A DNA stretch of 5,191 nucleotides, taken from an uncultured Burkholderiales bacterium. Lineage in GTDB: Bacteria > Pseudomonadota > Gammaproteobacteria > Burkholderiales > Burkholderiaceae_C. Numbering within the stretch: position 1 is the first letter of the stretch; every line of letters starts with the position of its first letter. Below are positions 1-5,191 of the stretch, piece by piece. The notes below the pieces were generated by a model, which did no database searches, was not told the DNA's origin, and worked only from the letters and a program-made list of their open reading frames with translations. A program made the translations under genes and the position numbers. Location of the stretch: assembly GCA_903926695.1 (NCBI GenBank), contig CAIYKK010000728.1, positions 1-5,191 on the forward strand, in the 5' to 3' direction.

Positions 1-343
1 CCGCATCATTAACATTTCCTCCGTCAACGGCCAAAAGGGCCAGTTTGGTCAGGTGAATTATTCGACCGCCAAGGCTGGTCTGCATGGCTTCACGATGTCC
101 CTGGCTCAGGAAGTCGCCAGCAAAGGCGTGACGGTCAACACGGTCAGCCCCGGCTACATCGGCACCGATATGGTCAAGGCGATTCGCCCTGAAGTGCTGG
201 AAAAAATCGTCGCTGGCGTGCCTGCCAAGCGCTTGGGTCAGCCCGAAGAAATCGCTTCCATCATTTCGTGGATTGCTTCGGATGAAGGCGGCTATGCAAC
301 CGGCGCTGACTTCTCGCTCAACGGCGGCTTGCACATGGGCTAA
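1..343 (+). CDS. phaB: Acetoacetyl-CoA reductase (PhaB), 3' part only
   Basis: This is the C-terminal 113 residues of an NADPH-dependent acetoacetyl-CoA reductase, the short-chain dehydrogenase that makes (R)-3-hydroxybutyryl-CoA for polyhydroxybutyrate synthesis in the cytoplasm. The frame is open from base 2 and ends with TAA at 341-343. The full protein is usually about 246 aa, so a little over half lies beyond the left edge. The visible part starts just before the catalytic serine (second Ser of NISS). After it comes YSTAK, which supplies the catalytic Tyr and Lys with the S-x12-Y-x3-K spacing. Next is the NTVSPGYIGTDM loop, then the C-terminal GADFSLNGGLHMG, which is nearly identical to the Ralstonia PhaB end as I recall it. 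The GTG at 53 is an internal valine, not a start. The gene converges with comEA, and phaA/phaC are not visible. A general FabG-type reductase is the alternative, but the C-terminus favours PhaB. Confidence 0.93.
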   Translation, partial: RIINISSVNGQKGQFGQVNYSTAKAGLHGFTMSLAQEVASKGVTVNTVSPGYIGTDMVKAIRPEVLEKIVAGVPAKRLGQPEEIASIISWIASDEGGYATGADFSLNGGLHMG

Positions 344-369
344 ATGCCTGAGAGAAATCCTTCAGCAAC

Positions 370-398
370 AAAAAACCCGCCGAAAGGCGGGTTTTTTT
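370..398. terminator. Bidirectional intrinsic terminator between phaB and comEA
   Basis: Six A residues and CCCGCC (370-381) pair with GGCGGG and a T-run (386-398) around a GAAA tetraloop, giving a perfect stem of up to 12 bp. The flanking A and T runs supply a U-tract in either direction, so the same element can end phaB on the + strand and comEA on the - strand. It starts 26 bp past the phaB stop codon and lies 17 bp beyond the comEA stop. Structure and position are seen directly; function is inferred from the standard Rho-independent form. Confidence 0.93.
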
Positions 399-415
399 AT
401 GGCTGCGTGGCCGGC

Positions 416-787
416 TTAAACGGATGGGCTCTTGGCTGCAGTGCTGGCGGCGGGTTTGGCTGCTTCAACCTTGGCAGGCGCTGGCGCTGCTGCTTCTTTC
501 TTTTTGACCACCACCGCACCTCCTTGATAAGACGCACCGCCCACGGTCAAACCGCCAGTAGAAAATTTGGTAGCCGTCTTTTCACGCACACCTTTGACGC
601 GGGACATGAAGTCTTCCCAGCTCTTGAACTCGCCTTTTTGGCGCTCGGCAACAATCACGCGGGTCGTGGCAGGACCGATGCCTTTGACGCTGTCGAGTTC
701 GGCTTCGGTGGCTTTGTTGACATCGACGGCAGCAAAGGCGGCAAACATGGAAAGCGTGGCGAGCAATGCCAGTAATTTCTTGAACAT
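416..787 (-). CDS. comEA: ComEA-family secreted helix-hairpin-helix DNA-binding protein
   Basis: This 123 aa protein has an N-terminal signal peptide: MFKK, a hydrophobic stretch to about residue 16, and an AFA cleavage site near residue 19. The mature part begins with DVNKAT, the typical ComEA entry motif. A first helix-hairpin-helix follows with VKGIGPATT at 34-42, then a second with VKGVREKTATKF at 64-75. Members of the family bind double-stranded DNA without sequence specificity; in naturally competent bacteria periplasmic ComEA pulls incoming DNA across the outer membrane. Residues 95-123 form a low-complexity Ala/Pro/Lys tail that may be flexible or help DNA contact (inference). The start is well supported: AAGGAG at 795-800 lies 7 nt before the ATG. 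The gene follows hldD on the same strand after 129 bp and ends at the shared terminator. Small proteins of this type are widespread in betaproteobacteria, so competence itself is not proven. Confidence 0.88.
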   Translation of the reverse strand: MFKKLLALLATLSMFAAFAAVDVNKATEAELDSVKGIGPATTRVIVAERQKGEFKSWEDFMSRVKGVREKTATKFSTGGLTVGGASYQGGAVVVKKKEAAAPAPAKVEAAKPAASTAAKSPSV

Positions 788-830
788 GGGGAAACTCCTT
801 AAAAAAAAAGATATTGTGAATCACTTGTTA

Positions 831-848
831 CATCTTGAATTAAAGATG
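831..848. repeat. Imperfect palindrome upstream of comEA (CATCTT-n6-AAGATG)
   Basis: Six-base arms CATCTT (831-836) and AAGATG (843-848) flank GAATTA. The element is centred about 52 bp upstream of the comEA start and contains the TTTAAT hexamer (839-844 on the - strand) that could act as a -10 box. A palindrome overlapping a possible promoter element is a classic operator arrangement, but a chance hairpin in AT-rich DNA is equally possible. Confidence 0.35.
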
Positions 849-878
849 CATTCGATTAACGACTTGTGTTTCAGCCTG

Positions 879-895
879 GTTGACCGTCCGTCAAC
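879..895. repeat. Inverted repeat GTTGAC-n5-GTCAAC downstream of hldD
   Basis: Perfect 6 bp arms (879-884 and 890-895) enclose CGTCC. On the + strand a run of six T follows (897-902), but no + strand gene precedes it. In the - direction, in which hldD is read, no U-tract follows. It is therefore not a normal terminator for hldD; an operator or chance repeat fits better. Confidence 0.35.
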
Positions 896-916
896 ATTTT
901 TTACTCAGTAGAAACC

Positions 917-1924
917 CTAGTTTTTCGAGTCTTCCAGCCACTGCATGTAAGCGCTTACACCGGCTTGCACATCGGCAAAAACATGCGCGCAGCCTGCGGC
1001 GCGCAGGGCGCTCAGGTCGGCCTGGGTGTAGCTCTGGTATTTGCCGATTAGCGCTTCGGGGAAACCGATGTAGTCGATCATGCCGCCACGCACAGCCTCC
1101 TCAAGGCTCAGGGGTGCGGCGTTCTCCCCCTGGCGCAGGGTGTTGACAACGGCTAGGGCCACGTCGTTGAAGGGCTGCGCCCGGCCCGTGCCGAGGTTAA
1201 AAATCCCGGACTTTTCGGGGTTGTCCAGAAACCACAGATTGACCGCCACCACGTCGTCGATAAAAACAAAATCGCGCATCTGGCCACCAGCACCGTAGCC
1301 GCCGTAGTCCCCGAAAAGCTTGACCTTGCCGTTCGCCTGAAACTGGTTGAACTGGTGAAAAGCCACGCTGGCCATGCGGCCCTTGTGCTGCTCACGCGGG
1401 CCATAGACGTTGAAGTAGCGAAAACCGACGGTTTGCGTCTGGGCTTTTTCAAACTTGGCGCCGAGTTCGCGGCGCAGGCGCTGGTCAAACAGCAGCTTGG
1501 AGTAGCCGTACACGTTGAGCGGTTTTTCAAATTCGGGCGACTCGCTGAAGGTGTCGGAGCCGCCGTAGGTGGCGGCTGAAGAAGCGTAAAGCAGGCGCGT
1601 GCCTTGGCGCTGGCACGACTCCAACAGGCCGCACGACAGGCTGTAGTTGTTGGCCATCATGTACTTGCCGTCCTGCTCCATCGTGTCGCTGCACGCGCCT
1701 TCGTGGAACAGGGCTTCGACTTTGCCAAAAGCGCCGTCGGCAAACTGCTGGTAAAAATCGCCAGCATCGAGGTAGTCGGCGATTTTCAGGTCGGCCAGGT
1801 TACGGAATTTGTCGCCCTGCGTCAGGTCATCGACAGCGATGATGTTGTCGATGCCGCGTGCGTTCAGGCCTTTGACCAGGTTGCTGCCGATAAAACCGGC
1901 GGCGCCGGTGACTACGATTTTCAT
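917..1924 (-). CDS. hldD: ADP-L-glycero-D-manno-heptose 6-epimerase
   Basis: This 335 aa cytoplasmic enzyme (also called RfaD or GmhD) inverts C6 of ADP-D-glycero-D-manno-heptose to give ADP-L-glycero-D-manno-heptose, the donor for the LPS inner core. It is an extended short-chain dehydrogenase using bound NADP. Visible motifs are the Rossmann TGAAGFIGS at 6-14, FHEGACSD at 73-80, ASSAATYGG with Ser116, VYGYSK with catalytic Tyr139 and Lys143, [16 protein letters not shown] with the second catalytic lysine at 181, and IFNLGTGRA near 241. These match the E. coli enzyme, where Tyr140, Lys144 and Lys178 are used. It is about 25 residues longer than E. coli HldD, partly through a Gly/Tyr-rich insertion at 205-214 and a segment near 266-280; longer forms are usual in betaproteobacteria. 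The start is supported by AAGGAA at 1932-1937, 7 nt before the ATG. It lies 39 bp after hldA, the preceding pathway gene. Confidence 0.97.
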   Translation of the reverse strand: MKIVVTGAAGFIGSNLVKGLNARGIDNIIAVDDLTQGDKFRNLADLKIADYLDAGDFYQQFADGAFGKVEALFHEGACSDTMEQDGKYMMANNYSLSCGLLESCQRQGTRLLYASSAATYGGSDTFSESPEFEKPLNVYGYSKLLFDQRLRRELGAKFEKAQTQTVGFRYFNVYGPREQHKGRMASVAFHQFNQFQANGKVKLFGDYGGYGAGGQMRDFVFIDDVVAVNLWFLDNPEKSGIFNLGTGRAQPFNDVALAVVNTLRQGENAAPLSLEEAVRGGMIDYIGFPEALIGKYQSYTQADLSALRAAGCAHVFADVQAGVSAYMQWLEDSKN

Positions 1925-1963
1925 GGGGGAATTCCTTGGATTTTTCAGGTGCGCGGCATTTGC

Positions 1964-2899
1964 TCAGGCGGCGGCGAACAGTTCGCGGTAGCTGACGGTG
2001 GCGGTGCCGAATTTGCCCACCACAATGCCGCCAGCGCGGTTGGCAATCGGCACGGCGGCGCGCAGGCTGATGCCTGCCGCCACCATCGTCGCCAGCGTGG
2101 CAATCACGGTGTCGCCCGCGCCGGTCACGTCAAATACTTCCCGCGCCAGCGCGGGGACGTGCAATTCGCCAGCGGCGTCGAACAGCGTCATGCCTTCTTC
2201 GCTGCGCGTGAGCAGCAGGGCTTGCAGGTTCAGCGTGGTGCGCAGGTTGTGGGCTTTGGTGCGCAGATCGGCCTCGTCGCGCCAGGGTCCGATGACGTGC
2301 TCCAGCTCGGCGCGGTTGGGCGTGATGACGCTGGCGTTTTTGTAGCGCGCATAGTCCGAGCCTTTGGGATCGACCAGCACCACTTTGCCCGAGGCGCGCG
2401 CCTGGGCAATCATGGCGACGATATGGGCCAGCCCGCCTTTGCCGTAGTCGGAAAACAGCACGGCATCGTGCTCGGGATGGAGCTTTTCAAACGTCAGCGA
2501 TTGGGAAGCCAGCACCTCGGTTTCTGGCGTGTTTTCAAAATCCAGCCGCAGCAATTGCTGCTGGCGCCCGATGACACGCAGCTTGACGGTGGTTTTGAGC
2601 TGGGCATCGCGGCCAAAATAGGGCGTGATGCCGGTTTGGGCGACCAGCGCTTCGAGCTGGTGGCTGGCTTCGTCTTCGCCGACGACGCTCAGCAGCGAGG
2701 CCTGCGCGCCCAGCGTCACGATGTTGTAAGCGACATTGGCCGCCGCGCCTATGCGCTCTTCGGTGCGGGTCACGCGCACGACGGGAACGGGTGCTTCGGG
2801 CGAAATGCGCTCCACCGCGCCGTACCAGTAGCGATCCAGCATGGTGTCGCCCACGACCAGAACGCGGGCAGCGGCAATTTTCTCAAGAGATAGGATCAT
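1964..2899 (-). CDS. hldA: D-glycero-beta-D-manno-heptose-7-phosphate kinase (HldA/RfaE1 type)
   Basis: This PfkB-family sugar kinase of 311 aa phosphorylates D-glycero-D-manno-heptose 7-phosphate at C1, giving the 1,7-bisphosphate in ADP-heptose synthesis. Visible features are VVGDTMLDRYWYG at 15-27 (substrate end), the glycine-rich GAAANVAYN at 51-59, DYGKGG at 151-156, VDPKG at 176-180, TPNRAE at 193-198 (Mg/phosphate region) and DVTGAGDT at 257-264, which holds the anion hole and catalytic base Asp263. The length matches only the N-terminal kinase half of bifunctional E. coli HldE; the adenylyltransferase half is absent and must be encoded elsewhere. The first glycine pair of the family (GGAANVA) reads GAAANVA here. 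The chosen ATG has no clear Shine-Dalgarno, but the N-terminus aligns with the family and no better start is visible. The lapB stop is 23 bp upstream, so translation may be coupled. Confidence 0.95.
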   Translation of the reverse strand: MILSLEKIAAARVLVVGDTMLDRYWYGAVERISPEAPVPVVRVTRTEERIGAAANVAYNIVTLGAQASLLSVVGEDEASHQLEALVAQTGITPYFGRDAQLKTTVKLRVIGRQQQLLRLDFENTPETEVLASQSLTFEKLHPEHDAVLFSDYGKGGLAHIVAMIAQARASGKVVLVDPKGSDYARYKNASVITPNRAELEHVIGPWRDEADLRTKAHNLRTTLNLQALLLTRSEEGMTLFDAAGELHVPALAREVFDVTGAGDTVIATLATMVAAGISLRAAVPIANRAGGIVVGKFGTATVSYRELFAAA

Positions 2900-2922
2900 T
2901 TTTGGAAATCAGGAGTCGGGGA

Positions 2923-4071
2923 TTACAGCTCTTCGATGCGGCGTGCGGGATAGCTGTCCCAGGCTTGGCAGCCGGGGCAGTGCCAAAAATGCTGGGTGGC
3001 CTCGAAGCCGCAGGCCGCGCAGCGGTAGCGCATCAGGGGTTTGGTGGCGTGGTCCAGCGCGCGCTGGATCAGGGTGTGGTGGCGCTCGTCTTCGAGCTTT
3101 TCTCCGGCAATCCATTTGCCAGCGGCAATCAGGGAGGTTTCGTGTGTCAAATGCTGCACGTACCATTGCCGGGCCGTTGCCGGGTCTTGTTCGAGCTTGA
3201 CGATGGCTTCGATCACGTCAATCGACGGCGTTTGCGCATAGCTTTCTTTCAGTAGCGCCAGCGTGGCGGGCCGGTCGTCGGGGCGCTGGGCGGCGATGTT
3301 GGCCAGCAGCCCGGCGGCCAGCGGCAAGGCTTGCGGCACGGTTTTGACCAGCTTGAGCAGGGTTTGCAAAGCGTCTTGCGTATGGCCGAGCTGGTTTTGC
3401 AGCTTGGCCAGTTCCATCAGTGGCCGGGCCGAAGCCGGGGCGATGACGGCTGCGTTGGTCAGGGTTTTTAAACCCTGTGCGCTATCGCCGGATGCGACGG
3501 CGGCGCTGGCCTGCTCGCACAGGTAATGGGCCTGCCGGGCGCTGAAATTGCCTTGTGCCGAGTTGCCCAGCCGGGCGGCAATTTCCGTGGCGTGAACCCA
3601 GTCGCGTGAGCGCTCGTAAATCGACAGCAGCGCCAGCCAGGCTTCTTCCTCAAACGGCGTGCCTTCGAGTTTGCGCAGCGCGGCTTCGGCCCGATCCAGC
3701 AGGCCCGCCTTGAGAAAGTCCAGCGCCAGCGCATGCTGGGCGCGCTCACGCTCGCTTTGCGTCAGGTCGCCGCGTGACATCAGGTGTTCGTGAACGCGCA
3801 CGGCGCGGTCGTATTCGCCCCGGCGCCGGAACAGGTTGCCCAGCGCAAAGTGCAGCTCGGACGTGTCTGGGTCGTTCTGGACGGCTTCGATGAAGGCGTC
3901 GATGGCCTGGTCCTGCTGCTCATTGAGCAGGAAATTCAGGCCTTTGAAATAGGCTTTCGGTGCCTGGCGGTTTTCAATGCGCATCTGGCGCAGATCCAGC
4001 CGCGAAGCCAGCCAGCCCAGCGTGAAGGCGACCGGAAAACCGAGCAGAACCCAGGTGAAATCAAATTCCAT
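2923..4071 (-). CDS. lapB: LPS assembly protein B: membrane-anchored TPR protein with rubredoxin-like zinc finger
   Basis: This 382 aa protein is an orthologue of E. coli LapB (YciM). A single N-terminal membrane helix at about 6-23 anchors a cytoplasmic TPR domain. The conserved YFKGLNFLLNEQQDQAID block is at 41-58 and LHFALGNLFRRRGEYDRAV at 73-91, with further helical TPR pairs to about 340. The C-terminus is a rubredoxin-type metal site with CAAC at 351-354 and HCPGC at 364-368; the four cysteines are 351, 354, 365 and 368. In E. coli LapB works with the protease FtsH to degrade LpxC and so balances LPS with phospholipid; that role here is inferred from orthology. The ATG overlaps the lapA 3' end by 11 bp and has no obvious ribosome binding site, which suggests translational coupling. 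hldA follows 23 bp downstream. Confidence 0.95.
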   Translation of the reverse strand: MEFDFTWVLLGFPVAFTLGWLASRLDLRQMRIENRQAPKAYFKGLNFLLNEQQDQAIDAFIEAVQNDPDTSELHFALGNLFRRRGEYDRAVRVHEHLMSRGDLTQSERERAQHALALDFLKAGLLDRAEAALRKLEGTPFEEEAWLALLSIYERSRDWVHATEIAARLGNSAQGNFSARQAHYLCEQASAAVASGDSAQGLKTLTNAAVIAPASARPLMELAKLQNQLGHTQDALQTLLKLVKTVPQALPLAAGLLANIAAQRPDDRPATLALLKESYAQTPSIDVIEAIVKLEQDPATARQWYVQHLTHETSLIAAGKWIAGEKLEDERHHTLIQRALDHATKPLMRYRCAACGFEATQHFWHCPGCQAWDSYPARRIEEL

Positions 4072-4345
4072 GATGCAGCGGGGAAGGGGGGCTGTCTGCA
4101 GCCTTTGCCGAAATGCCTGAAGCAGGGGGCTTGCTTGCTTGGTGCTTTTTCCACCAGCGCGGCATCATCACAAAAATACCCAGCGCCAGCCCGCCCGCGA
4201 AGGCGGCCAAAACCACCAGCACCAAAGGCGCCTGCCACAAGGTGCCAAAAAAGAAATGCACCGCAACCGCTTGCTGGTTGTTCAGTGCAAAAGTAAATAG
4301 CGTAAAAAAAATGGCTGCCTTGAGCAGCCACGTCAGATATTTCAC
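4061..4345 (-). CDS. lapA: LPS assembly protein A, small DUF1049 inner-membrane protein
   Basis: With a GTG start at 4345 this is a 94 aa protein of the LapA (YciS, DUF1049) family. It has two membrane helices, roughly residues 4-21 and 38-60, separated by a short NNQQAVAVHFFFG segment typical of the family. A polar Pro/Ser/Lys tail follows from about 62. LapA partners LapB in the inner membrane. An ATG at 4402 would add 19 residues, but I prefer GTG because MKYLTWLLKAAIF is the expected N-terminus, a GGGGA motif (4352-4356) lies 6 nt before it, and a promoter-like element at 4372-4402 would put the transcript start downstream of that ATG. The 3' end overlaps lapB by 11 bp. Confidence 0.9.
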   Translation of the reverse strand: MKYLTWLLKAAIFFTLFTFALNNQQAVAVHFFFGTLWQAPLVLVVLAAFAGGLALGIFVMMPRWWKKHQASKPPASGISAKAADSPPSPLHHGI

Positions 4346-4351
4346 TGGCAA

Positions 4352-4356
4352 TCCCC
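4352..4356 (-). promoter_or_regulatory. Probable ribosome binding site for lapA (GGGGA)
   Basis: On the - strand GGGGA lies 6 nt before the GTG at 4345. It favours this GTG over the ATG at 4402 as the lapA start. It is only a partial match to AGGAGG, so the call is moderate. Confidence 0.5.
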
Positions 4357-4371
4357 GAAAGTAGTGTGGCG

Positions 4372-4402
4372 ATTGTAGCCAGCCTGCTACCGGGAAATGC
4401 AA
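4372..4402 (-). promoter_or_regulatory. Candidate sigma-70 promoter for lapA-lapB-hldA-hldD
   Basis: On the - strand TTGCAT (4397-4402) and TACAAT (4372-4377, five of six matches to TATAAT) are separated by 19 bp, slightly longer than the 17 bp optimum. Transcription would begin near 4365, leaving a leader of about 20 nt before the GTG of lapA. It sits in the 61 bp ihfB-lapA gap, where an internal operon promoter is plausible. The long spacer and weak -35 keep confidence moderate. Confidence 0.4.
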
Positions 4403-4406
4403 GACC

Positions 4407-4721
4407 TCAGCGGGAAGCCGTGCCCGTCAGCAATTCTTCGGTGCGGGCATCGACCGCTTCGCGCAGCGCCTTGCCCGGCTTGAAATGCGGCACCCGCTTT
4501 TCAGGAATGGACACACTTTCGCCAGACCGGGGATTGCGCCCCATGCGCGGCGGGCGCTGGTTGATGGAAAAGCTGCCAAAACCCCGGATTTCAATCCGGT
4601 TGCCATGCACCAGTGAGTCGCTCATGGCGTCAAGGAGAGCCTTGACGGCGTGTTCGGCATCGCGGTGCGTTAGCTGGCTGAATCGGGCTGCCAGTTCTTC
4701 GACAAGATCGCTTCGGGTCAT
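4407..4721 (-). CDS. ihfB: Integration host factor beta subunit
   Basis: This 104 aa protein is the beta chain of IHF, the heterodimeric nucleoid protein that sharply bends DNA at specific sites and assists transcription, replication and recombination. It begins [10 protein letters not shown], and [10 protein letters not shown] at 43-52 leads into the DNA-binding arm. Arg46, which reads the consensus TTG in E. coli IHF-beta, and Pro64 in GRNP, the intercalating proline at the kink, are both in the expected positions. [12 protein letters not shown] at 77-88 closes the HU/IHF fold. The C-terminus is about 10 residues longer than in E. coli (94 aa). The upstream ribosome site is weak (AGG about 10 nt before ATG). 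The gene follows rpsA by 59 bp, the common rpsA-ihfB order in proteobacteria. The IHF-alpha partner is not in the window. Confidence 0.96.
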   Translation of the reverse strand: MTRSDLVEELAARFSQLTHRDAEHAVKALLDAMSDSLVHGNRIEIRGFGSFSINQRPPRMGRNPRSGESVSIPEKRVPHFKPGKALREAVDARTEELLTGTASR

Positions 4722-4740
4722 GGAAAATTAGCCTGTTGGA

Positions 4741-4768
4741 CGCAAGCACACACGGATGCGCGCTTGCG
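4741..4768. repeat. Inverted repeat in the rpsA-ihfB gap
   Basis: CGCAAGC (4741-4747) and GCTTGCG (4762-4768) form a perfect 7 bp stem with a 14-base loop, 12 bp after the rpsA stop codon. No T-run follows in the direction of transcription, so it is not a standard intrinsic terminator. It could act as an mRNA end-protecting or processing hairpin that sets the ihfB level relative to rpsA (inference). Confidence 0.45.
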
Positions 4769-4780
4769 CCGCAAAGCTAT

Positions 4781-5191
4781 TTACTTCTCGCTGCTGTCCA
4801 GTTTGGCGCGCAACAGAGCGCCAAGGCTGGTCAGGCCGGCGCTTTCGCGCGACGACTGCTGGCTCAGGGAAGCCATAGCTTCTTGCTGGTCAGCGTTGTC
4901 CTTGGCCTTGACCGACAGCTGGATGTTGCGGGTCTTGCGATCCACGTTCACCACGACTGCGGAGACTTCGTCGCCTTCTTTGAGCACGTTGCGTGCGTCT
5001 TCAACGCGGTCACGGCTGATTTCGCTGGCGCGCAGGTAGCCGACGATGTCGTCGCCCAGGTCGATTTCAGCGCCCTTGGCATCGACGGTTTTGACCTTGC
5101 CGGTCACCGTAGCGCCCTTGTCGTTGATCGACACGAACGTGGTGAATGGGTCGGAGTCGAGCTGCTTGATGCCCAGGGAGATGCGTTCGCG
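4781..5191 (-). CDS. rpsA: 30S ribosomal protein S1, 3' part only
   Basis: The last 136 residues of ribosomal protein S1 are present, which binds mRNA on the small subunit and helps start translation. The frame is open to the right edge: translation reads [10 protein letters not shown] directly from the border, the usual end of the fifth S1 repeat, so the valine codon at 5134 is internal and not a start. The last S1 (OB-fold) repeat spans about residues 26-96 of the fragment, including [16 protein letters not shown] and [17 protein letters not shown] tail ending [13 protein letters not shown] and a short Ser/Glu/Lys end, common in betaproteobacterial S1, completes the protein. Full S1 is about 560 aa, so roughly three quarters lies outside the window. 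ihfB follows on the same strand. Confidence 0.96.
   Translation of the reverse strand, partial: RERISLGIKQLDSDPFTTFVSINDKGATVTGKVKTVDAKGAEIDLGDDIVGYLRASEISRDRVEDARNVLKEGDEVSAVVVNVDRKTRNIQLSVKAKDNADQQEAMASLSQQSSRESAGLTSLGALLRAKLDSSEK

Larger units (their letters stand above)
788..916 (-). promoter_or_regulatory. hldD-comEA spacer, probable comEA leader and promoter region
   Basis: This spacer is clearly more AT-rich than its surroundings. Read toward comEA it contains a TTGACG hexamer inside a small inverted repeat (879-895), a TTTAAT hexamer (839-844) resembling a -10 box, a 9-base T-run (801-809) and the comEA ribosome binding site. I could not pair a good -35 with a good -10 at 16-18 bp, so no exact promoter is called. 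No U-tailed hairpin that would end hldD transcription in the - direction is visible, so read-through from hldD is also possible. Confidence 0.4.

Noticed and set aside
53..55. GTG at 53 as the start of a short reductase
   Set aside because: The same frame is open back to the left edge and encodes the NISS motif with the catalytic serine, so this codon is an internal valine of a truncated-by-window phaB.
344..775. A 143-codon + strand frame directly after phaB
   Set aside because: It runs through the terminator hairpin and antisense to comEA. Its product is Gly/Phe/Cys-rich without a recognisable domain, and comEA has a signal peptide, family motifs and a strong ribosome site.
582..824. An 80-codon - strand frame overlapping comEA in another frame
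   Set aside because: It is Arg/Cys/His-rich, typical of an out-of-frame read of GC-rich coding DNA, and its start lies upstream of the comEA ribosome site with no better signal.
879..902. GTTGAC-n5-GTCAAC followed by six T as an intrinsic terminator
   Set aside because: The T-run is on the + strand side, but no + strand gene ends here; for hldD transcription the order is reversed and there is no U-tract. The stem is also only 6 bp.
1604..2893. A 429-codon + strand reading frame opposite hldD and hldA
   Set aside because: Its codons are in exact register with the sense codons of both genes (the 39 bp spacer is a multiple of 3). Stops would need TTA, CTA or TCA codons on the sense strand, which are rare in GC-rich genes, so it stays open by default. 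The translation resembles no family I know, while hldD and hldA are unmistakable.
3784..4296. A 170-codon + strand frame opposite lapB and lapA
   Set aside because: It is antisense to two well-recognised genes and has no family features of its own; another register-driven open frame.
5132..5134. GTG at 5134 as the start of a short single-S1-domain protein
   Set aside because: The frame continues to the right edge through [10 protein letters not shown], the conserved end of the preceding S1 repeat, so it is the rpsA 3' end.
1..5191. A hidden undescribed system (defence, mobile or RNA element)
   Set aside because: Every stretch over about 130 bp is covered by a recognised housekeeping gene, with no direct-repeat arrays, transposase remnants, attachment sites or unusual composition islands seen by eye.

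Overview
The window looks like a chromosomal housekeeping segment of a betaproteobacterium, most likely of the Comamonadaceae/Burkholderiales. The grounds are moderately high GC with strong codon bias, a PhaB-type acetoacetyl-CoA reductase very close to the Ralstonia/Comamonadaceae form, a heptose kinase without a fused adenylyltransferase domain, a long (335 aa) HldD, and the order rpsA-ihfB-lapA-lapB-hldA-hldD. The genus is inference. No mobile element, CRISPR array, tRNA or rRNA is visible.

Layout. On the + strand, the left edge carries the last 113 codons of phaB (1-343), ending at a strong hairpin terminator (370-398). Everything else is on the - strand and is read from right to left: the 3' end of rpsA (ribosomal protein S1), ihfB (IHF beta subunit), lapA and lapB (inner-membrane LPS assembly proteins), hldA/rfaE1 (heptose-7-phosphate kinase), hldD/rfaD (ADP-heptose epimerase) and comEA (secreted helix-hairpin-helix protein). 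comEA converges on phaB, and the two share the terminator. The gaps inside the - strand series are short: 59 bp rpsA-ihfB, 61 bp ihfB-lapA, an 11 bp overlap lapA-lapB, 23 bp lapB-hldA, 39 bp hldD-hldA and 129 bp hldD-comEA. No stretch over 300 bp lacks a gene.

How the genes work together. lapA-lapB-hldA-hldD form a coherent envelope module. In enterobacteria LapB, with LapA, tunes LPS synthesis through FtsH-dependent turnover of LpxC. HldA and HldD make the ADP-L-glycero-D-manno-heptose used for the LPS inner core. The partner adenylyltransferase (HldC/RfaE2) is not in the window. rpsA-ihfB is the usual upstream pair. A TACAAT-containing promoter candidate between ihfB and lapA could give the envelope genes their own transcript, and its position supports a GTG start for lapA at 4345. 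comEA lies behind a relatively AT-rich spacer with small palindromes and may be transcribed separately.

I found no convincing undescribed system. The points worth a second look are regulatory (the lapA promoter and start, palindromes upstream of comEA, the rpsA-ihfB hairpin) and minor residue variants in HldA and ComEA.
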